A DNA stretch of 64,000 bases from Flavisolibacter ginsengisoli DSM 18119. GTDB lineage: Bacteria > Bacteroidota > Bacteroidia > Chitinophagales > Chitinophagaceae. Within the stretch, counting starts at the first letter, position 1. Each line of letters starts with the position of its first letter. Both the position numbers and the translations under genes were made by a program. The stretch is from positions 331,774 through 395,773 of the forward strand of contig NZ_FQUU01000003.1 of the NCBI RefSeq assembly GCF_900129295.1, read 5' to 3'. This document shows, one piece after another, positions 36,444-44,928 of this stretch. The notes beneath the pieces are model-generated. The model was not told where the DNA came from, ran no database searches, and saw nothing but the letters and a program-made list of their open reading frames with translations.

Positions 36444-38030
36444 ATGAAAACTCTAACTTCTTTCTTCCTTTCTGTGCTGATCTGTATGACAGCATTCGGC
36501 CAGGTAACAGCTTATAATAGTAATCCTTCTTCCGTTGCTACTATTTATTTAGATTTTGATGGTCAATATGTACAAGGAACAAGTTGGAATATGGGTGGTT
36601 CCGCAATAAACTGTGCGCCTGCAGGCATTAATGCTTCTCAAATAAAGGAAGTATTTCAAAGGGTGTCAGAAGATTATCGACCCTTTGATATTAATGTTAC
36701 AACAGACTCTACGAAATATTGGGCAGCTCCTATAGATCGACGAATACGTATAATACTCACAACAACATCAGATTGGTATGGTAATGCTGGTGGTGTATCC
36801 TATATGGGTTCTTTTACCTGGGGAGATAATACACCTGGCTTTGTATTTACAGCGCTTTTAAATTACGTACCAAAATATATTGCAGAAGCTGCATCTCATG
36901 AAGTTGGGCATACCTTAGGTTTGAAACACCAGGCTGCCTATGATAATAACTGTAATAAATTATCAGAATATAATACTGGTATAGGTTCTGGAGAAATAGG
37001 GTGGGCGCCTATTATGGGTTCGGCCTATTATAAAAATTTTACGCTTTGGAACAATGGTGCCAATCCATATGGTTGCACCAATTATCAAAATGACCTGGAG
37101 ATCATTACGGGCTATAATGGGTTTACTTATCGTGCTGATGATTACACGGCAGATTTTAAAAAGCCGACCAAGGTTAGTTTTACAAATGACAAGTTTTCTC
37201 TAAGTGGAATAATTGAAAAAAGTACAGATGTTGATGTAGTTAGTGTTACCATCCCGTCTTTTGGAAGGTTTAAGCTGGATGCTGAGCCTTATAATATAGG
37301 TGATGGTTATTCAGGTGCTAACCTGGACCTGGAAGTAGACCTCATGTCAAATGCCACAACAGTTCTTGGGACATATAATCCTGCAACTACTTTAAAATCT
37401 GGAATAGATACCATGCTCAATGCAGGAACTTATTATTTGCGACTTCAAGGCAAAGGGAATTCATTTACCAGTGCATATGCCAGTCTTGGATCTTACAACC
37501 TGCTTGGTCAATTTGGAGCTGGCATCATCCTGCCATTGCATAAGTTGGAACTTCATGGAGTAGTAGAAAAAGGACTGCACAAATTAGACTGGGAAATAGA
37601 AGCGGAAGAAACAGTGGTTAAACAAACCCTTGAAGTTTCCACAAATGGACAAAATTTCCAGGTAGCGGCTCAGCCAGGCTCTACAGAAAGAACCTATAAT
37701 TATTTTGCCGGCACGGGTGCCAACCTATATTATAGGTTAAACGTGGAATTTGACAACGGTCGCCAGTACTATTCTAATATAGTATCGCTAGGTGATAATA
37801 AAGCTCAAAAACCATCTTTAGTAAGTAACCTGGTTAGGGGTAATTTAACCATAAACAGCCCTGGGTTATATAATTATTCTATTATTGATCTTAACGGCCG
37901 TTTGGTCTTAAAGGGATCGCTTTCCCAGGGAATTAATACCATTTCAACATCCACAATGAATCCAGGTATGTTCATCATTCAATACCTTAACGACAATTCG
38001 AGGTTTGCAGAGAAGTTTATAAGGCAATAA
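36444..38030 (+). CDS. Secreted zinc metalloprotease with type IX secretion C-terminal domain
   Basis: The 528-residue protein has a signal peptide (1-19), a metzincin-type catalytic domain with HEVGHTLGLKH (H152, E153, H156, H162) and a likely Met-turn APIMGSAYY, and a beta domain (about 240-355) resembling the pre-peptidase C-terminal fold. The C-terminal type IX sorting domain ends in NPGMFIIQYLNDNSRFAEKFIRQ-like sequence with the family GxYxxxI.D..G pattern. It would be exported across the outer membrane by the T9SS and anchored or released. A PorP/SprF-type protein of that system is encoded at 41937-42947. Confidence 0.92.
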   Translation: MKTLTSFFLSVLICMTAFGQVTAYNSNPSSVATIYLDFDGQYVQGTSWNMGGSAINCAPAGINASQIKEVFQRVSEDYRPFDINVTTDSTKYWAAPIDRRIRIILTTTSDWYGNAGGVSYMGSFTWGDNTPGFVFTALLNYVPKYIAEAASHEVGHTLGLKHQAAYDNNCNKLSEYNTGIGSGEIGWAPIMGSAYYKNFTLWNNGANPYGCTNYQNDLEIITGYNGFTYRADDYTADFKKPTKVSFTNDKFSLSGIIEKSTDVDVVSVTIPSFGRFKLDAEPYNIGDGYSGANLDLEVDLMSNATTVLGTYNPATTLKSGIDTMLNAGTYYLRLQGKGNSFTSAYASLGSYNLLGQFGAGIILPLHKLELHGVVEKGLHKLDWEIEAEETVVKQTLEVSTNGQNFQVAAQPGSTERTYNYFAGTGANLYYRLNVEFDNGRQYYSNIVSLGDNKAQKPSLVSNLVRGNLTINSPGLYNYSIIDLNGRLVLKGSLSQGINTISTSTMNPGMFIIQYLNDNSRFAEKFIRQ

Positions 38031-38051
38031 GATATTACCAGATCCGTGCCC

Positions 38052-38083
38052 CTTGGTAAGTAGGAGGTTTTTCCGTAACTTGG
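38052..38083 (+). promoter_or_regulatory. Promoter-like elements inside the protease terminator
   Basis: CTTG (38052-38055) and TAACTTGG (38076-38083, seven of eight matches to TAnnTTTG) are 20 bp apart. The -7 box lies in the loop and right arm of the terminator, 16 bp before the ykuK-like ATG. Transcription would thus restart within the terminator. Confidence 0.4.
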
Positions 38084-38097
38084 AAAAACCTCTTTTT
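38064..38097 (+). terminator. Rho-independent terminator of the metalloprotease gene
   Basis: An 11-bp stem (GAGGTTTTTCC / GGAAAAACCTC) with a 7-nt loop is followed by a T tract. It ends only 3 nt before the next gene's ATG, which is unusual. Confidence 0.85.
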
Positions 38098-38099
38098 AT

Positions 38100-38573
38100 A
38101 TGAAATGGAGAAAATTCAATGGAGAAACCATTAATCTGCCCATTTACGATGCTGTTGAAAATGTCATCAGGAGAGAAACAGCGGCAGGTTACCGTTTAAA
38201 AGTTTGTATAGGAACAGACTCCCAAGTTAAAGGCCAGGAAACCGAATTCGCTACAGTGATCGTATTCTTAAGAGAAGGTCACGGAGGCTTCATGTTTATC
38301 CATAACGAGAAAACCAGACAGCAATTCGCTATCAAAGAGCGAATGTTAGTTGAAGTTGCCAAGAGTATAGAGATTGCATATGAGCTATGCAATCTCTTTA
38401 CTATCTATGATGTTGATATGGAAGTTCATGCGGATATCAATACTAATCCTCATTTTAAAAGTAACGATGCATTGAAGGAAGCAATGGGTTATATCCTGGG
38501 TATGGGCTTTGCATTTAAGGCCAAACCAGAAGCTTTTGCCAGTAGTAGTTGTGCAAATAAAGTAGTGAATTGA
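38100..38573 (+). CDS. YkuK-like RNase H-fold protein (DUF458)
   Basis: The 157-residue protein belongs to the YkuK family: VCIGTDSQVKGQETEFATVIVF is the conserved N-terminal core, with Asp residues placed as in RNase H-like folds, then ERMLVEVAKSIEIAYEL and VHADINTNPHFKSNDALKEAMGYI. The biochemical role is not known; an RNA or nucleotide hydrolase is guessed from the fold. Its start codon lies directly after the T tract of the preceding terminator, so it must have its own promoter or depend on readthrough. Confidence 0.88.
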   Translation: MKWRKFNGETINLPIYDAVENVIRRETAAGYRLKVCIGTDSQVKGQETEFATVIVFLREGHGGFMFIHNEKTRQQFAIKERMLVEVAKSIEIAYELCNLFTIYDVDMEVHADINTNPHFKSNDALKEAMGYILGMGFAFKAKPEAFASSSCANKVVN

Positions 38574-38794
38574 AATTATTATTCACTGTGTAATCAGGGG
38601 AAATGTATTGTAGAAAATATTTACCGGGGCAATTAGATTAATTGTCTTGTTAAATTGTTTTCATCCAAATCATTTGCTCAATTTCCTTCGGAAGAATTAT
38701 AACCAAGGGTATTAAATGTTTTGCCTGCTTGCCAAAGCTTGATTAAGAAATTGTAGCCTTTTTCATTTTTATAAGGTGAACCGCCAGCATAAGT

Positions 38795-39010
38795 TTAATA
38801 ATTAACTTTTGCCATCCTTAGCACTATGCTTTTCCTATGTTCTTCATTGCCAGATATATTCTTTTCTTTTTGCAGGGGAGCATAGGTAGTTTTAACGGGA
38901 GCGTATAATTGATCTAATTTACGTGAATCTCTTTCGGCATAGGAAAAAGTAATGATGACCAGAATAAATAGAATTACCACTATATTTCTTTCCTGTACCC
39001 TTCTTTTCAT
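38795..39010 (-). CDS. Small exported or membrane-anchored hypothetical protein
   Basis: The 71-residue reading has a basic N-terminus and one hydrophobic segment (IVVILFILVIITFSYA) that looks like a signal peptide, then a charged tail. No domain is recognised. It lies in the gap between ykuK-like and engB. A weak -7-like TAGTTTAG is found about 15 bp upstream on the minus strand. It may be real, because the signal peptide is well formed, but it could be chance. Confidence 0.4.
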   Translation of the reverse strand: MKRRVQERNIVVILFILVIITFSYAERDSRKLDQLYAPVKTTYAPLQKEKNISGNEEHRKSIVLRMAKVNY

Positions 39011-39049
39011 AACTTTTCCTAAACTATTGCAATTTAAATTATAAAAAAA

Positions 39050-39682
39050 CTATACCCTATCTTTTTTGTGTTTTTCATAAGCAGTATTAAGTTCGCTTAT
39101 AAAACTCAATATTGGACGGGATCCAGTTCTTTTGATGGCAGAAGTAACAAAATGCGGTGGAGGTTCTTCCCAGGTTTTAAGCAATTCCTTTAAAAAATCA
39201 TTTACATTATTTGCGGTTTCTTTTTGGGTTGACTTGTCAGCCTTGGTAAAAACAATAGCGAAAGGCATTTGCCATGCGCCAAGCTTATTAACAAACTCCA
39301 GGTCTATCTTTTGCGGACTAATCCTGCTGTCTATTAATATAAAAAGATTTACCAGGTTTTCACGGCTTTTTAAATAGCCATCTATCATTTTCTGCCAACT
39401 GTTTCTTTGTTTTATCGAACGTTTGGCATAGCCATAACCAGGAAGATCTACCAGGTACCATTCCTTTTTATCGCTGGAAGTAATGAGGAAATGATTGATC
39501 ATTTGAGTTTTACCAGGGGATGAAGACACCTTTGCCAGTTCTTTTTTATTACATAACATATTAATTAGGGAGGACTTTCCCACATTGCTTCTGCCTATAA
39601 AAGCGTATTCCGCCTTTTCAGGTGGAGGGCACTTTTCAACTGAAGGACTACTAATCAGATAACTTGCCTGGATAATTTCCAT
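39050..39682 (-). CDS. engB: Ribosome biogenesis GTPase EngB (YihA/YsxC)
   Basis: EngB is a GTPase required for large-subunit assembly. The 210-residue protein has G1 GRSNVGKSSLIN (about residues 30-41), G2 SSPGKTQMINH, G3 DLPGYGYAK, G4 TKADK and G5 SAIKRTGS. The start at 39682 (MEIIQASYLISSPSVEKCP) fits the family. A TTACTTTG box ends only 4 nt before the ATG, so the mRNA may be leaderless. Confidence 0.95.
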   Translation of the reverse strand: MEIIQASYLISSPSVEKCPPPEKAEYAFIGRSNVGKSSLINMLCNKKELAKVSSSPGKTQMINHFLITSSDKKEWYLVDLPGYGYAKRSIKQRNSWQKMIDGYLKSRENLVNLFILIDSRISPQKIDLEFVNKLGAWQMPFAIVFTKADKSTQKETANNVNDFLKELLKTWEEPPPHFVTSAIKRTGSRPILSFISELNTAYEKHKKDRV

Positions 39683-39686
39683 CCTG

Positions 39687-39694
39687 CAAAGTAA
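39687..39694 (-). promoter_or_regulatory. -7 box abutting the engB start codon
   Basis: TTACTTTG on the minus strand (seven of eight matches to TAnnTTTG) is followed by only 4 nt (CAGG) before ATG. If used, transcription would begin at or next to the start codon. Confidence 0.4.
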
Positions 39695-39763
39695 GGGAAT
39701 AGACTACGTTCCTACCACGGGAATTCTTGCCAATAGTTACAATATGCTGCTATTCACACGTAC

Positions 39764-40468
39764 TTATTCACCTGAATACAGTAGAAAAATGGATGGTCGT
39801 TTATGCAAAGGTGGCAGTGCGGTTTTCCATTGCTTCGCTGTTTTTGTATGTATAAACTCTGTGGGAGCAGTAATGTCTGCTGCAACACAGATAAGCGTTT
39901 GTGGTTGGCAGGATTTAATCAACGACTCCATTAATTGATTATTCCTATATGGCGTTTCAATAAATATTTGAGTGCAGTTTTTATCTTTTGATGCTGCTTC
40001 CAGTTCTTTTATGGCTTGAACCCTTTTAGATTGGTCAATGGGTAAGTACCCTAAAAACTGGAAATGTTGCCCATTCATGCCACTTGCCATCAAGGCTAAT
40101 AATACTGAGTTGGGCCCTACCAGCGGCTTCACTGTTACATTCATTTGTTGGGCAATAGAAACCAATGCCTGGCCAGGATCTGCAACTCCCGGACAGCCCG
40201 CTTCACTAATGATCCCTATTGTTCTTTCTTCTTTAATGCATTGCAGAAATGATGATTTTACGGCGGCGTTGGCCTCTTTCATGTTGTGCCATTGATAATC
40301 ATCTATCACCATTTCTTTCCAAAGCAATTTCAGGTATCTCCTGGCAGTGCGTTCATTTTCCACAAAGAAAACCGAGCATTTTTTTACTGCTTCCAATATA
40401 TAAACAGGCAAGCACCTGGTTTCACCTTCAGCTAATACGGTTGGAATAAGGTAAATACTAGCAGCCAT
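39764..40468 (-). CDS. RsmI-like tetrapyrrole-methylase-family methyltransferase
   Basis: The 234-residue protein has the tetrapyrrole methylase fold: IYLIPTVLAEG at the N-terminus, FFVENERTARRYLK, GIISEAGCPGVADPGQ with the GxPxxxDPG-like loop, VGPNSVLLALMASG and FIETPYRNNQLMESL. RsmI methylates C1402 of 16S rRNA at the ribose; this group in Bacteroidota is a shorter relative, so the exact target is not certain. Its start ATG overlaps the TAA of the EI24 gene by one base (TAATG), suggesting translational coupling. Confidence 0.85.
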   Translation of the reverse strand: MAASIYLIPTVLAEGETRCLPVYILEAVKKCSVFFVENERTARRYLKLLWKEMVIDDYQWHNMKEANAAVKSSFLQCIKEERTIGIISEAGCPGVADPGQALVSIAQQMNVTVKPLVGPNSVLLALMASGMNGQHFQFLGYLPIDQSKRVQAIKELEAASKDKNCTQIFIETPYRNNQLMESLIKSCQPQTLICVAADITAPTEFIHTKTAKQWKTALPPLHKRPSIFLLYSGE

Positions 40469-41226
40469 TATTGATTTTTAATTCTATGTAAGCTTAATGT
40501 GGCAGCCACCACAGCATATGCCGGCGCCAAAACCCAACCAATGATCACCACACCATGCATCAGGTAGAACATAAGTCCGTTTCCAATAGCCAGTCCTTTG
40601 TGCCGACTTATAAAGTTGATGCTTTCAGTGGAAGAAAAATTATTACGTTCACAACTATAATCCATCATGGAAAAACCATAATAGTAACATTCAACAAACA
40701 GGGCTATCAAGGGTGTTATCCATCCGGCCAGGGGCACAAGGGATAACAGTATCAAAGAAACGGCATATAAAGTTTGCCAGGCCGTATTGCGCAAGGCAAG
40801 ACGTATTCCCCTGGCAGCGTCTTTTAATAATTGGCTGAAACTAAAAGGAAATTCTCTTTCCTCAATAATGCTGGATGTTTTTTCGCTCAGGTAGGCAAAC
40901 ACCGGTGATCCAATAATGAGAAAAAGATATTTAAATAAGGAGAAATAAAAGAATACAAGTATCAATCGAAGCATGATGCCTGCCATCAGGAATAAAAAAT
41001 TCAGGAAGGCATTGGTTTGATGCTGCAACCAGGTTTCAAGGCCAATACTTTTGCTAAGCCAGGTTACTGCGCTATCCGAAGAATTCCAGAAAAAGTACAT
41101 GCCTGCCATAAATAATATGGTATATATAATCCCCGGAATCAGGATCCATTTCCAAAGGTTATGCTTCCTGATGAATTGGTGTGCATCAAAATAGGATTGT
41201 ATAGCTATTACGATTTCTTTTAGCAA
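40468..41226 (-). CDS. EI24/CysZ-like integral membrane protein
   Basis: The 252-residue protein has about four to six membrane helices and resembles the EI24/CysZ family: IILSLVPLAGWITPLIALFVECYYYGFSMMDYSCER and FISRHKGLAIGNGLMFYLMHGVVIIGW. CysZ is a sulfate permease in proteobacteria, but Bacteroidota members have no shown transport role. It is coupled to the RsmI-like gene and diverges from the 3-methyladenine glycosylase gene with 45 bp between them. Confidence 0.85.
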   Translation of the reverse strand: MLKEIVIAIQSYFDAHQFIRKHNLWKWILIPGIIYTILFMAGMYFFWNSSDSAVTWLSKSIGLETWLQHQTNAFLNFLFLMAGIMLRLILVFFYFSLFKYLFLIIGSPVFAYLSEKTSSIIEEREFPFSFSQLLKDAARGIRLALRNTAWQTLYAVSLILLSLVPLAGWITPLIALFVECYYYGFSMMDYSCERNNFSSTESINFISRHKGLAIGNGLMFYLMHGVVIIGWVLAPAYAVVAATLSLHRIKNQ

Positions 41227-41271
41227 ATAGTAGATTTGAATGGTAAATATATTGGAATTTCATTACCCTAA

Positions 41272-41892
41272 ATGATTGGTGAGAATATGAAAAAACTGCC
41301 TTTGTCTTTTTATCTTAGAAATGATGTGGTCAAAATATCAAAGGAACTTCTTGGAAAGGTATTGGTAACAAATTGGCATAATGAGCTTACTTCTGGAAGA
41401 ATAGTTGAAACAGAGGCATACGAAGGCGAAATAGATAGAGCATCGCATGCTTCAAAAGGGCGTACTCCGAGAACACAGGTATTATTTGGTGAGGGAGGCA
41501 AAGCATATGTGTATTTATGTTATGGTATACACCAGATGTTCAATATTGTTACAAATTATACTGATGCTCCCCATGCTATATTAATCAGAGCCGTAGAACC
41601 CCTGGAAGGCATTAATATTATGCTGGAAAGAACAGGTAAGGAAAAACTGGATGAAACACTTACCCGCGGACCAGGCAATGTGGGAAAGGCATTCGGTTTT
41701 CATACCTCCCAATGTGGAATTTCACTAACCAGCGATGAGCTATATATTGCAGATGATGGGTTTAAAGTTACCAAGGCTATGGTAGGTACATCACCAAGGA
41801 TAGGTGTTGACTATGCTGGTGATCATGCTGCCTGGCACTACCGCTTTTTTATAAGGGGAAACAGGTATGTAAGCGGGAAAATCAAAAGCTAA
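41272..41892 (+). CDS. 3-methyladenine DNA glycosylase (AAG/MPG type)
   Basis: It removes alkylated purines in base excision repair. The 206-residue protein has the AAG landmarks: GRIVETEAYEGEIDRASHA with the catalytic Glu, AYVYLCYGIHQMFNIVT for the DNA-intercalating and substrate-binding region, LIRAVEPLEG, RGPGNVGKAFG, and TSPRIGVDYAGDHAAWHYRFF near the end. The second Met (41287, MKKLPLSFYLRND) is equally plausible as start. It faces porP/sprF convergently. Confidence 0.93.
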   Translation: MIGENMKKLPLSFYLRNDVVKISKELLGKVLVTNWHNELTSGRIVETEAYEGEIDRASHASKGRTPRTQVLFGEGGKAYVYLCYGIHQMFNIVTNYTDAPHAILIRAVEPLEGINIMLERTGKEKLDETLTRGPGNVGKAFGFHTSQCGISLTSDELYIADDGFKVTKAMVGTSPRIGVDYAGDHAAWHYRFFIRGNRYVSGKIKS

Positions 41893-41936
41893 AGCTTCAT
41901 GGAATTACCATATAAGGTCCAGTCCTTTACTATAAC

Positions 41937-42947
41937 TTAAAATTTGGGACAGTTCAGTTTTTTAGCGTTTGGATCCGTGTGTTTCTTGATATAAATGAGA
42001 GAAATTTCTGCTCCACCACGCATGTTGGAGGCGGGTTTCAGGCTGGAAGTATTAACATCATAGCTGGCACCTAACTGAAATTCGCCAAATTCAAGCCCTA
42101 CGTATGGTATGATGGCATCACCGAATCTATACCAGCTACCAAGGTATAAATTAGTAGGGTTGCCCAGGTCCTGTGCAACATTGATCATATAGGCTCCTCC
42201 AATTACAGTATTCGTCGCATTGGCCTGTCGGCTATGATTAGCACTGAAATGGAATGCATTGTATTCACCTACAGGTACCATCCCACCTGCTTGTATGGTT
42301 ACTCTCGGATCTAACAAGTAGTTGCCTTGTTTGAATGTTTCTTTTGGATGGTTTACATGATACATGGATGCTCCAAAATAAAAGTTATTCGAACCATCAG
42401 TGGTTCCATTATAAAGCACCCCAAGGTTCATATCAAAATAAGATAGCTTGATCTGGTTGGAGCTAAAAGATTCATCCATCAATCCGGTAAACCCATCTGA
42501 ACGTAGCATGCTTTCAAATTTAAGACTTGCTATGTCAAGACGTTTGTTGACGTACGTTCCCTGGAATCCCAGGCCGATCTGGTGAAAACCATTTTCATCA
42601 AGGGCCTTATGATAGGCTGTAGATAAGGCAAGGAAATTATTTTGTAAAACCCCGTTGCCGCTTTTGTCCGTAAAGGCCATAATGCCAACTCCAAACTGAT
42701 CATAATCCGGGATGGTATTGCGTAAAATACCTGCATCCATGGATATGGTAGCCGTAGTGAATGCATTATTAATTGTTGGCCATTGATTCCTGTAGTTACC
42801 AGCTACTCTGAACACGCCATCAAACTTCCCTGTTAATGCAGGATTAAGCGTAAGGGGTGAAGCGAAAAATTGGGAAAAATTAGGGTCTTGTGCCTTCAAA
42901 GAGAACACACAACATATCAGGGAAAAACAAAACAGTAGCTTCCGCAT
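41937..42947 (-). CDS. PorP/SprF family type IX secretion outer-membrane protein
   Basis: The 336-residue protein starts with a signal peptide (1-19, cut after LKAQ) and continues directly into DPNFSQFFASPLTLNPALTGKF, the hallmark of PorP/SprF proteins. The rest is beta-barrel-like. These proteins help the T9SS secrete specific substrates, such as SprB-type adhesins in gliding bacteria. No large adhesin gene is next to it here; the T9SS-dependent protease at 36.4 kb shows the system is active. A CAAAGAAA box (42973-42980, reverse of TTTCTTTG) may be its promoter. Confidence 0.93.
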   Translation of the reverse strand: MRKLLFCFSLICCVFSLKAQDPNFSQFFASPLTLNPALTGKFDGVFRVAGNYRNQWPTINNAFTTATISMDAGILRNTIPDYDQFGVGIMAFTDKSGNGVLQNNFLALSTAYHKALDENGFHQIGLGFQGTYVNKRLDIASLKFESMLRSDGFTGLMDESFSSNQIKLSYFDMNLGVLYNGTTDGSNNFYFGASMYHVNHPKETFKQGNYLLDPRVTIQAGGMVPVGEYNAFHFSANHSRQANATNTVIGGAYMINVAQDLGNPTNLYLGSWYRFGDAIIPYVGLEFGEFQLGASYDVNTSSLKPASNMRGGAEISLIYIKKHTDPNAKKLNCPKF

Positions 42948-43002
42948 TCATCACAGTTAGATGCGAAAATTACAAAGAAAGGCGTTTACCGCAAAATTCT
43001 TT

Positions 43003-43653
43003 CTATGATTGGATCTTGGCACCATATGCCAAATCGCCTGCATCTCCCAATCCCGGGACAATATATCCTTTCGCAGTCAATTCATCATCAATGGCACCGC
43101 ACCAGATTATAGCTTCAGGCACCTCACGCCTGAGGTATTCAATCCCTACTGTGCAGGCTATAGCAGTTACCACATGTATGGATTTAGGACTTCCTTCCTC
43201 CTTTAAGTATTGAATGGTTTTGACCAGGGAAGCCCCGGTTGCAAGCATGGGATCAGAAATGATCAATACTTTATTGTCTATTTCAGGACAGGACAGGTAT
43301 TCAAGAGCAATTTCAAACGATCCATCTTTACTGTGCTTACGGTAGGCGGAAACAAAGGCATTATCTCCCTTGTCAAAATAGCTGATCAATCCGTTGTGCA
43401 GTGCAAGCCCTGCTCTCAGTATTGTGGTAAGAACGGGTTGTTCCTCCAATACTTCACAAAATGCCGTACCCAGGGGCGTTTGAATTTCTTTTTGTACAAA
43501 AGGTAATCTTTTGCTGATCTCAAAAGCGGCCACTTCACCAATTCTCTCCAGGTTACGCCTAAAACGCATCCTGTCTTTTTGTATTTCAACGTCACGAAGT
43601 TCTGCTACCCAGTTGCTTACTAAAGAATGTTCCCTGCTTAAATTGATTACCAT
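43003..43653 (-). CDS. upp: Uracil phosphoribosyltransferase
   Basis: It salvages uracil with PRPP to UMP. The 216-residue protein shows TILRAGLALHNGLISYF, the PRPP loop VLIISDPMLATGASLVKTIQYLK and the uracil-binding C-terminus AKGYIVPGLGDAGDLAYG. The length is normal. It diverges from anmK and has its own promoter box. porP/sprF follows downstream. Confidence 0.95.
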   Translation of the reverse strand: MVINLSREHSLVSNWVAELRDVEIQKDRMRFRRNLERIGEVAAFEISKRLPFVQKEIQTPLGTAFCEVLEEQPVLTTILRAGLALHNGLISYFDKGDNAFVSAYRKHSKDGSFEIALEYLSCPEIDNKVLIISDPMLATGASLVKTIQYLKEEGSPKSIHVVTAIACTVGIEYLRREVPEAIIWCGAIDDELTAKGYIVPGLGDAGDLAYGAKIQS

Positions 43654-43677
43654 TAAGTTGAATTTCTACCTTCGCCC

Positions 43678-43685
43678 CAAAAATA
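43678..43685 (-). promoter_or_regulatory. -7 promoter box of upp
   Basis: TATTTTTG on the minus strand (43685 to 43678) matches TAnnTTTG exactly and ends 24 bp before the upp ATG. On the plus strand the adjoining TACCTTCG (43667-43674) has seven of eight matches and could serve the divergent anmK gene. Confidence 0.55.
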
Positions 43686-43767
43686 TAAAGAAGAATGCAG
43701 TTTAAGGCTATTTAACTGAATTCGTTTTTATACAGCTAATTCACGGTTAAAACCCATTTTAAAAATT

Positions 43768-44883
43768 ATGTTGTACAGAGCTATCGGATTAATGAGCGGC
43801 AGTTCATTGGATGGATTAGATATTGTATTTGTTGAATTCCAGGAAAACGCAGGTAAATGGCAATATGAGATTATAGCTGCTGAATGTGAAGAATATGCGC
43901 AGGTATGGAAAGAAAGACTACAAAATGCAACTGAATTAAATGCCAGGGATTACCAATTGCTGCATGTGGAATACGGACATTATCTGGGGGAGGCGGTTAA
44001 TCGCTTTATTGACAAAAATAGTTTGCATTATAAGGTAGGTTTGATTGCATCGCATGGTCATACTACATTCCATATGCCTGATAAAAAACTAACCGCACAA
44101 CTTGGAGAAGGGGCGGCCATTGCTGCCAAAACAGGCTTGCCGGTTGTTAGCGACTTAAGAGCGCTTGATGTAGCTTTTGGCGGACAGGGTGCTCCCATAG
44201 TTCCCATAGGTGAAAAACTTCTTTTTCCAGAATTTGATCTTTATTTAAACCTGGGCGGCATAGCTAATATGTCTTTTAACCTTCCCGGAAAATATATTGC
44301 ATTTGATGTTTGCCCTGCCAACAGGGTTTTAAACCTTATTTCTGAAACCACAGGTAAAAGCTATGATGACAAGGGTCAAATGGCTAAAATGGGAAACATC
44401 AATGAGAGCCTGTTGGAGAAGTTAAATGGTTTGTCTTATTACCTGCAGCCTTACCCTAAGTCTCTTGCCAATGATTTTGGAATAGAGGTGATCTATCCAA
44501 TGATCAAATCATTTGGATTAACACATAATGATGCTTTGAGGACGTATACAGAACATGTGGTTCAACAATTGACCACAGCTATTGAAACTAACTTTATACC
44601 GAACGTAGGGCAGGAAGAAGCTATTAAAAGTAACTTCCGAATGCTTGTAACCGGGGGTGGATCATTGAATGATTTTTTGATTGCAACACTATCTCAAAAG
44701 CTACAAACAAGGGGAGTAACAGTTATGCTACCCGAAATGAATGTTATTAATTATAAGGAAGCCCTGGTTATGGCATTGATCGGTGTACTGAGGTGGAGGC
44801 AAGAGTACAATGTACTGTCTTCTGTTACTGGCGCTATAAGGGACAGTATTGGTGGGGCAGTATGGATTGGCCAGGAAGCATAA
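43768..44883 (+). CDS. anmK: Anhydro-N-acetylmuramic acid kinase
   Basis: It phosphorylates 1,6-anhydro-MurNAc, released from the wall by lytic transglycosylases such as MltD, to MurNAc-6-phosphate for recycling. The 371-residue protein has the N-terminal GLMSGSSLDGLDIVFVE motif, LIASHGHTTFH, GGQGAPIVPIGEK, LNLGGIANMSF and LVTGGGSLNDFL for sugar and ATP binding. The Asp in DGLD is the likely base. It converges with ade. Confidence 0.95.
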   Translation: MLYRAIGLMSGSSLDGLDIVFVEFQENAGKWQYEIIAAECEEYAQVWKERLQNATELNARDYQLLHVEYGHYLGEAVNRFIDKNSLHYKVGLIASHGHTTFHMPDKKLTAQLGEGAAIAAKTGLPVVSDLRALDVAFGGQGAPIVPIGEKLLFPEFDLYLNLGGIANMSFNLPGKYIAFDVCPANRVLNLISETTGKSYDDKGQMAKMGNINESLLEKLNGLSYYLQPYPKSLANDFGIEVIYPMIKSFGLTHNDALRTYTEHVVQQLTTAIETNFIPNVGQEEAIKSNFRMLVTGGGSLNDFLIATLSQKLQTRGVTVMLPEMNVINYKEALVMALIGVLRWRQEYNVLSSVTGAIRDSIGGAVWIGQEA

Positions 44884-44928
44884 AATTCTGGCTGCCCGCT
44901 TATTCCATGATAAATAAGGAGACGGGGA

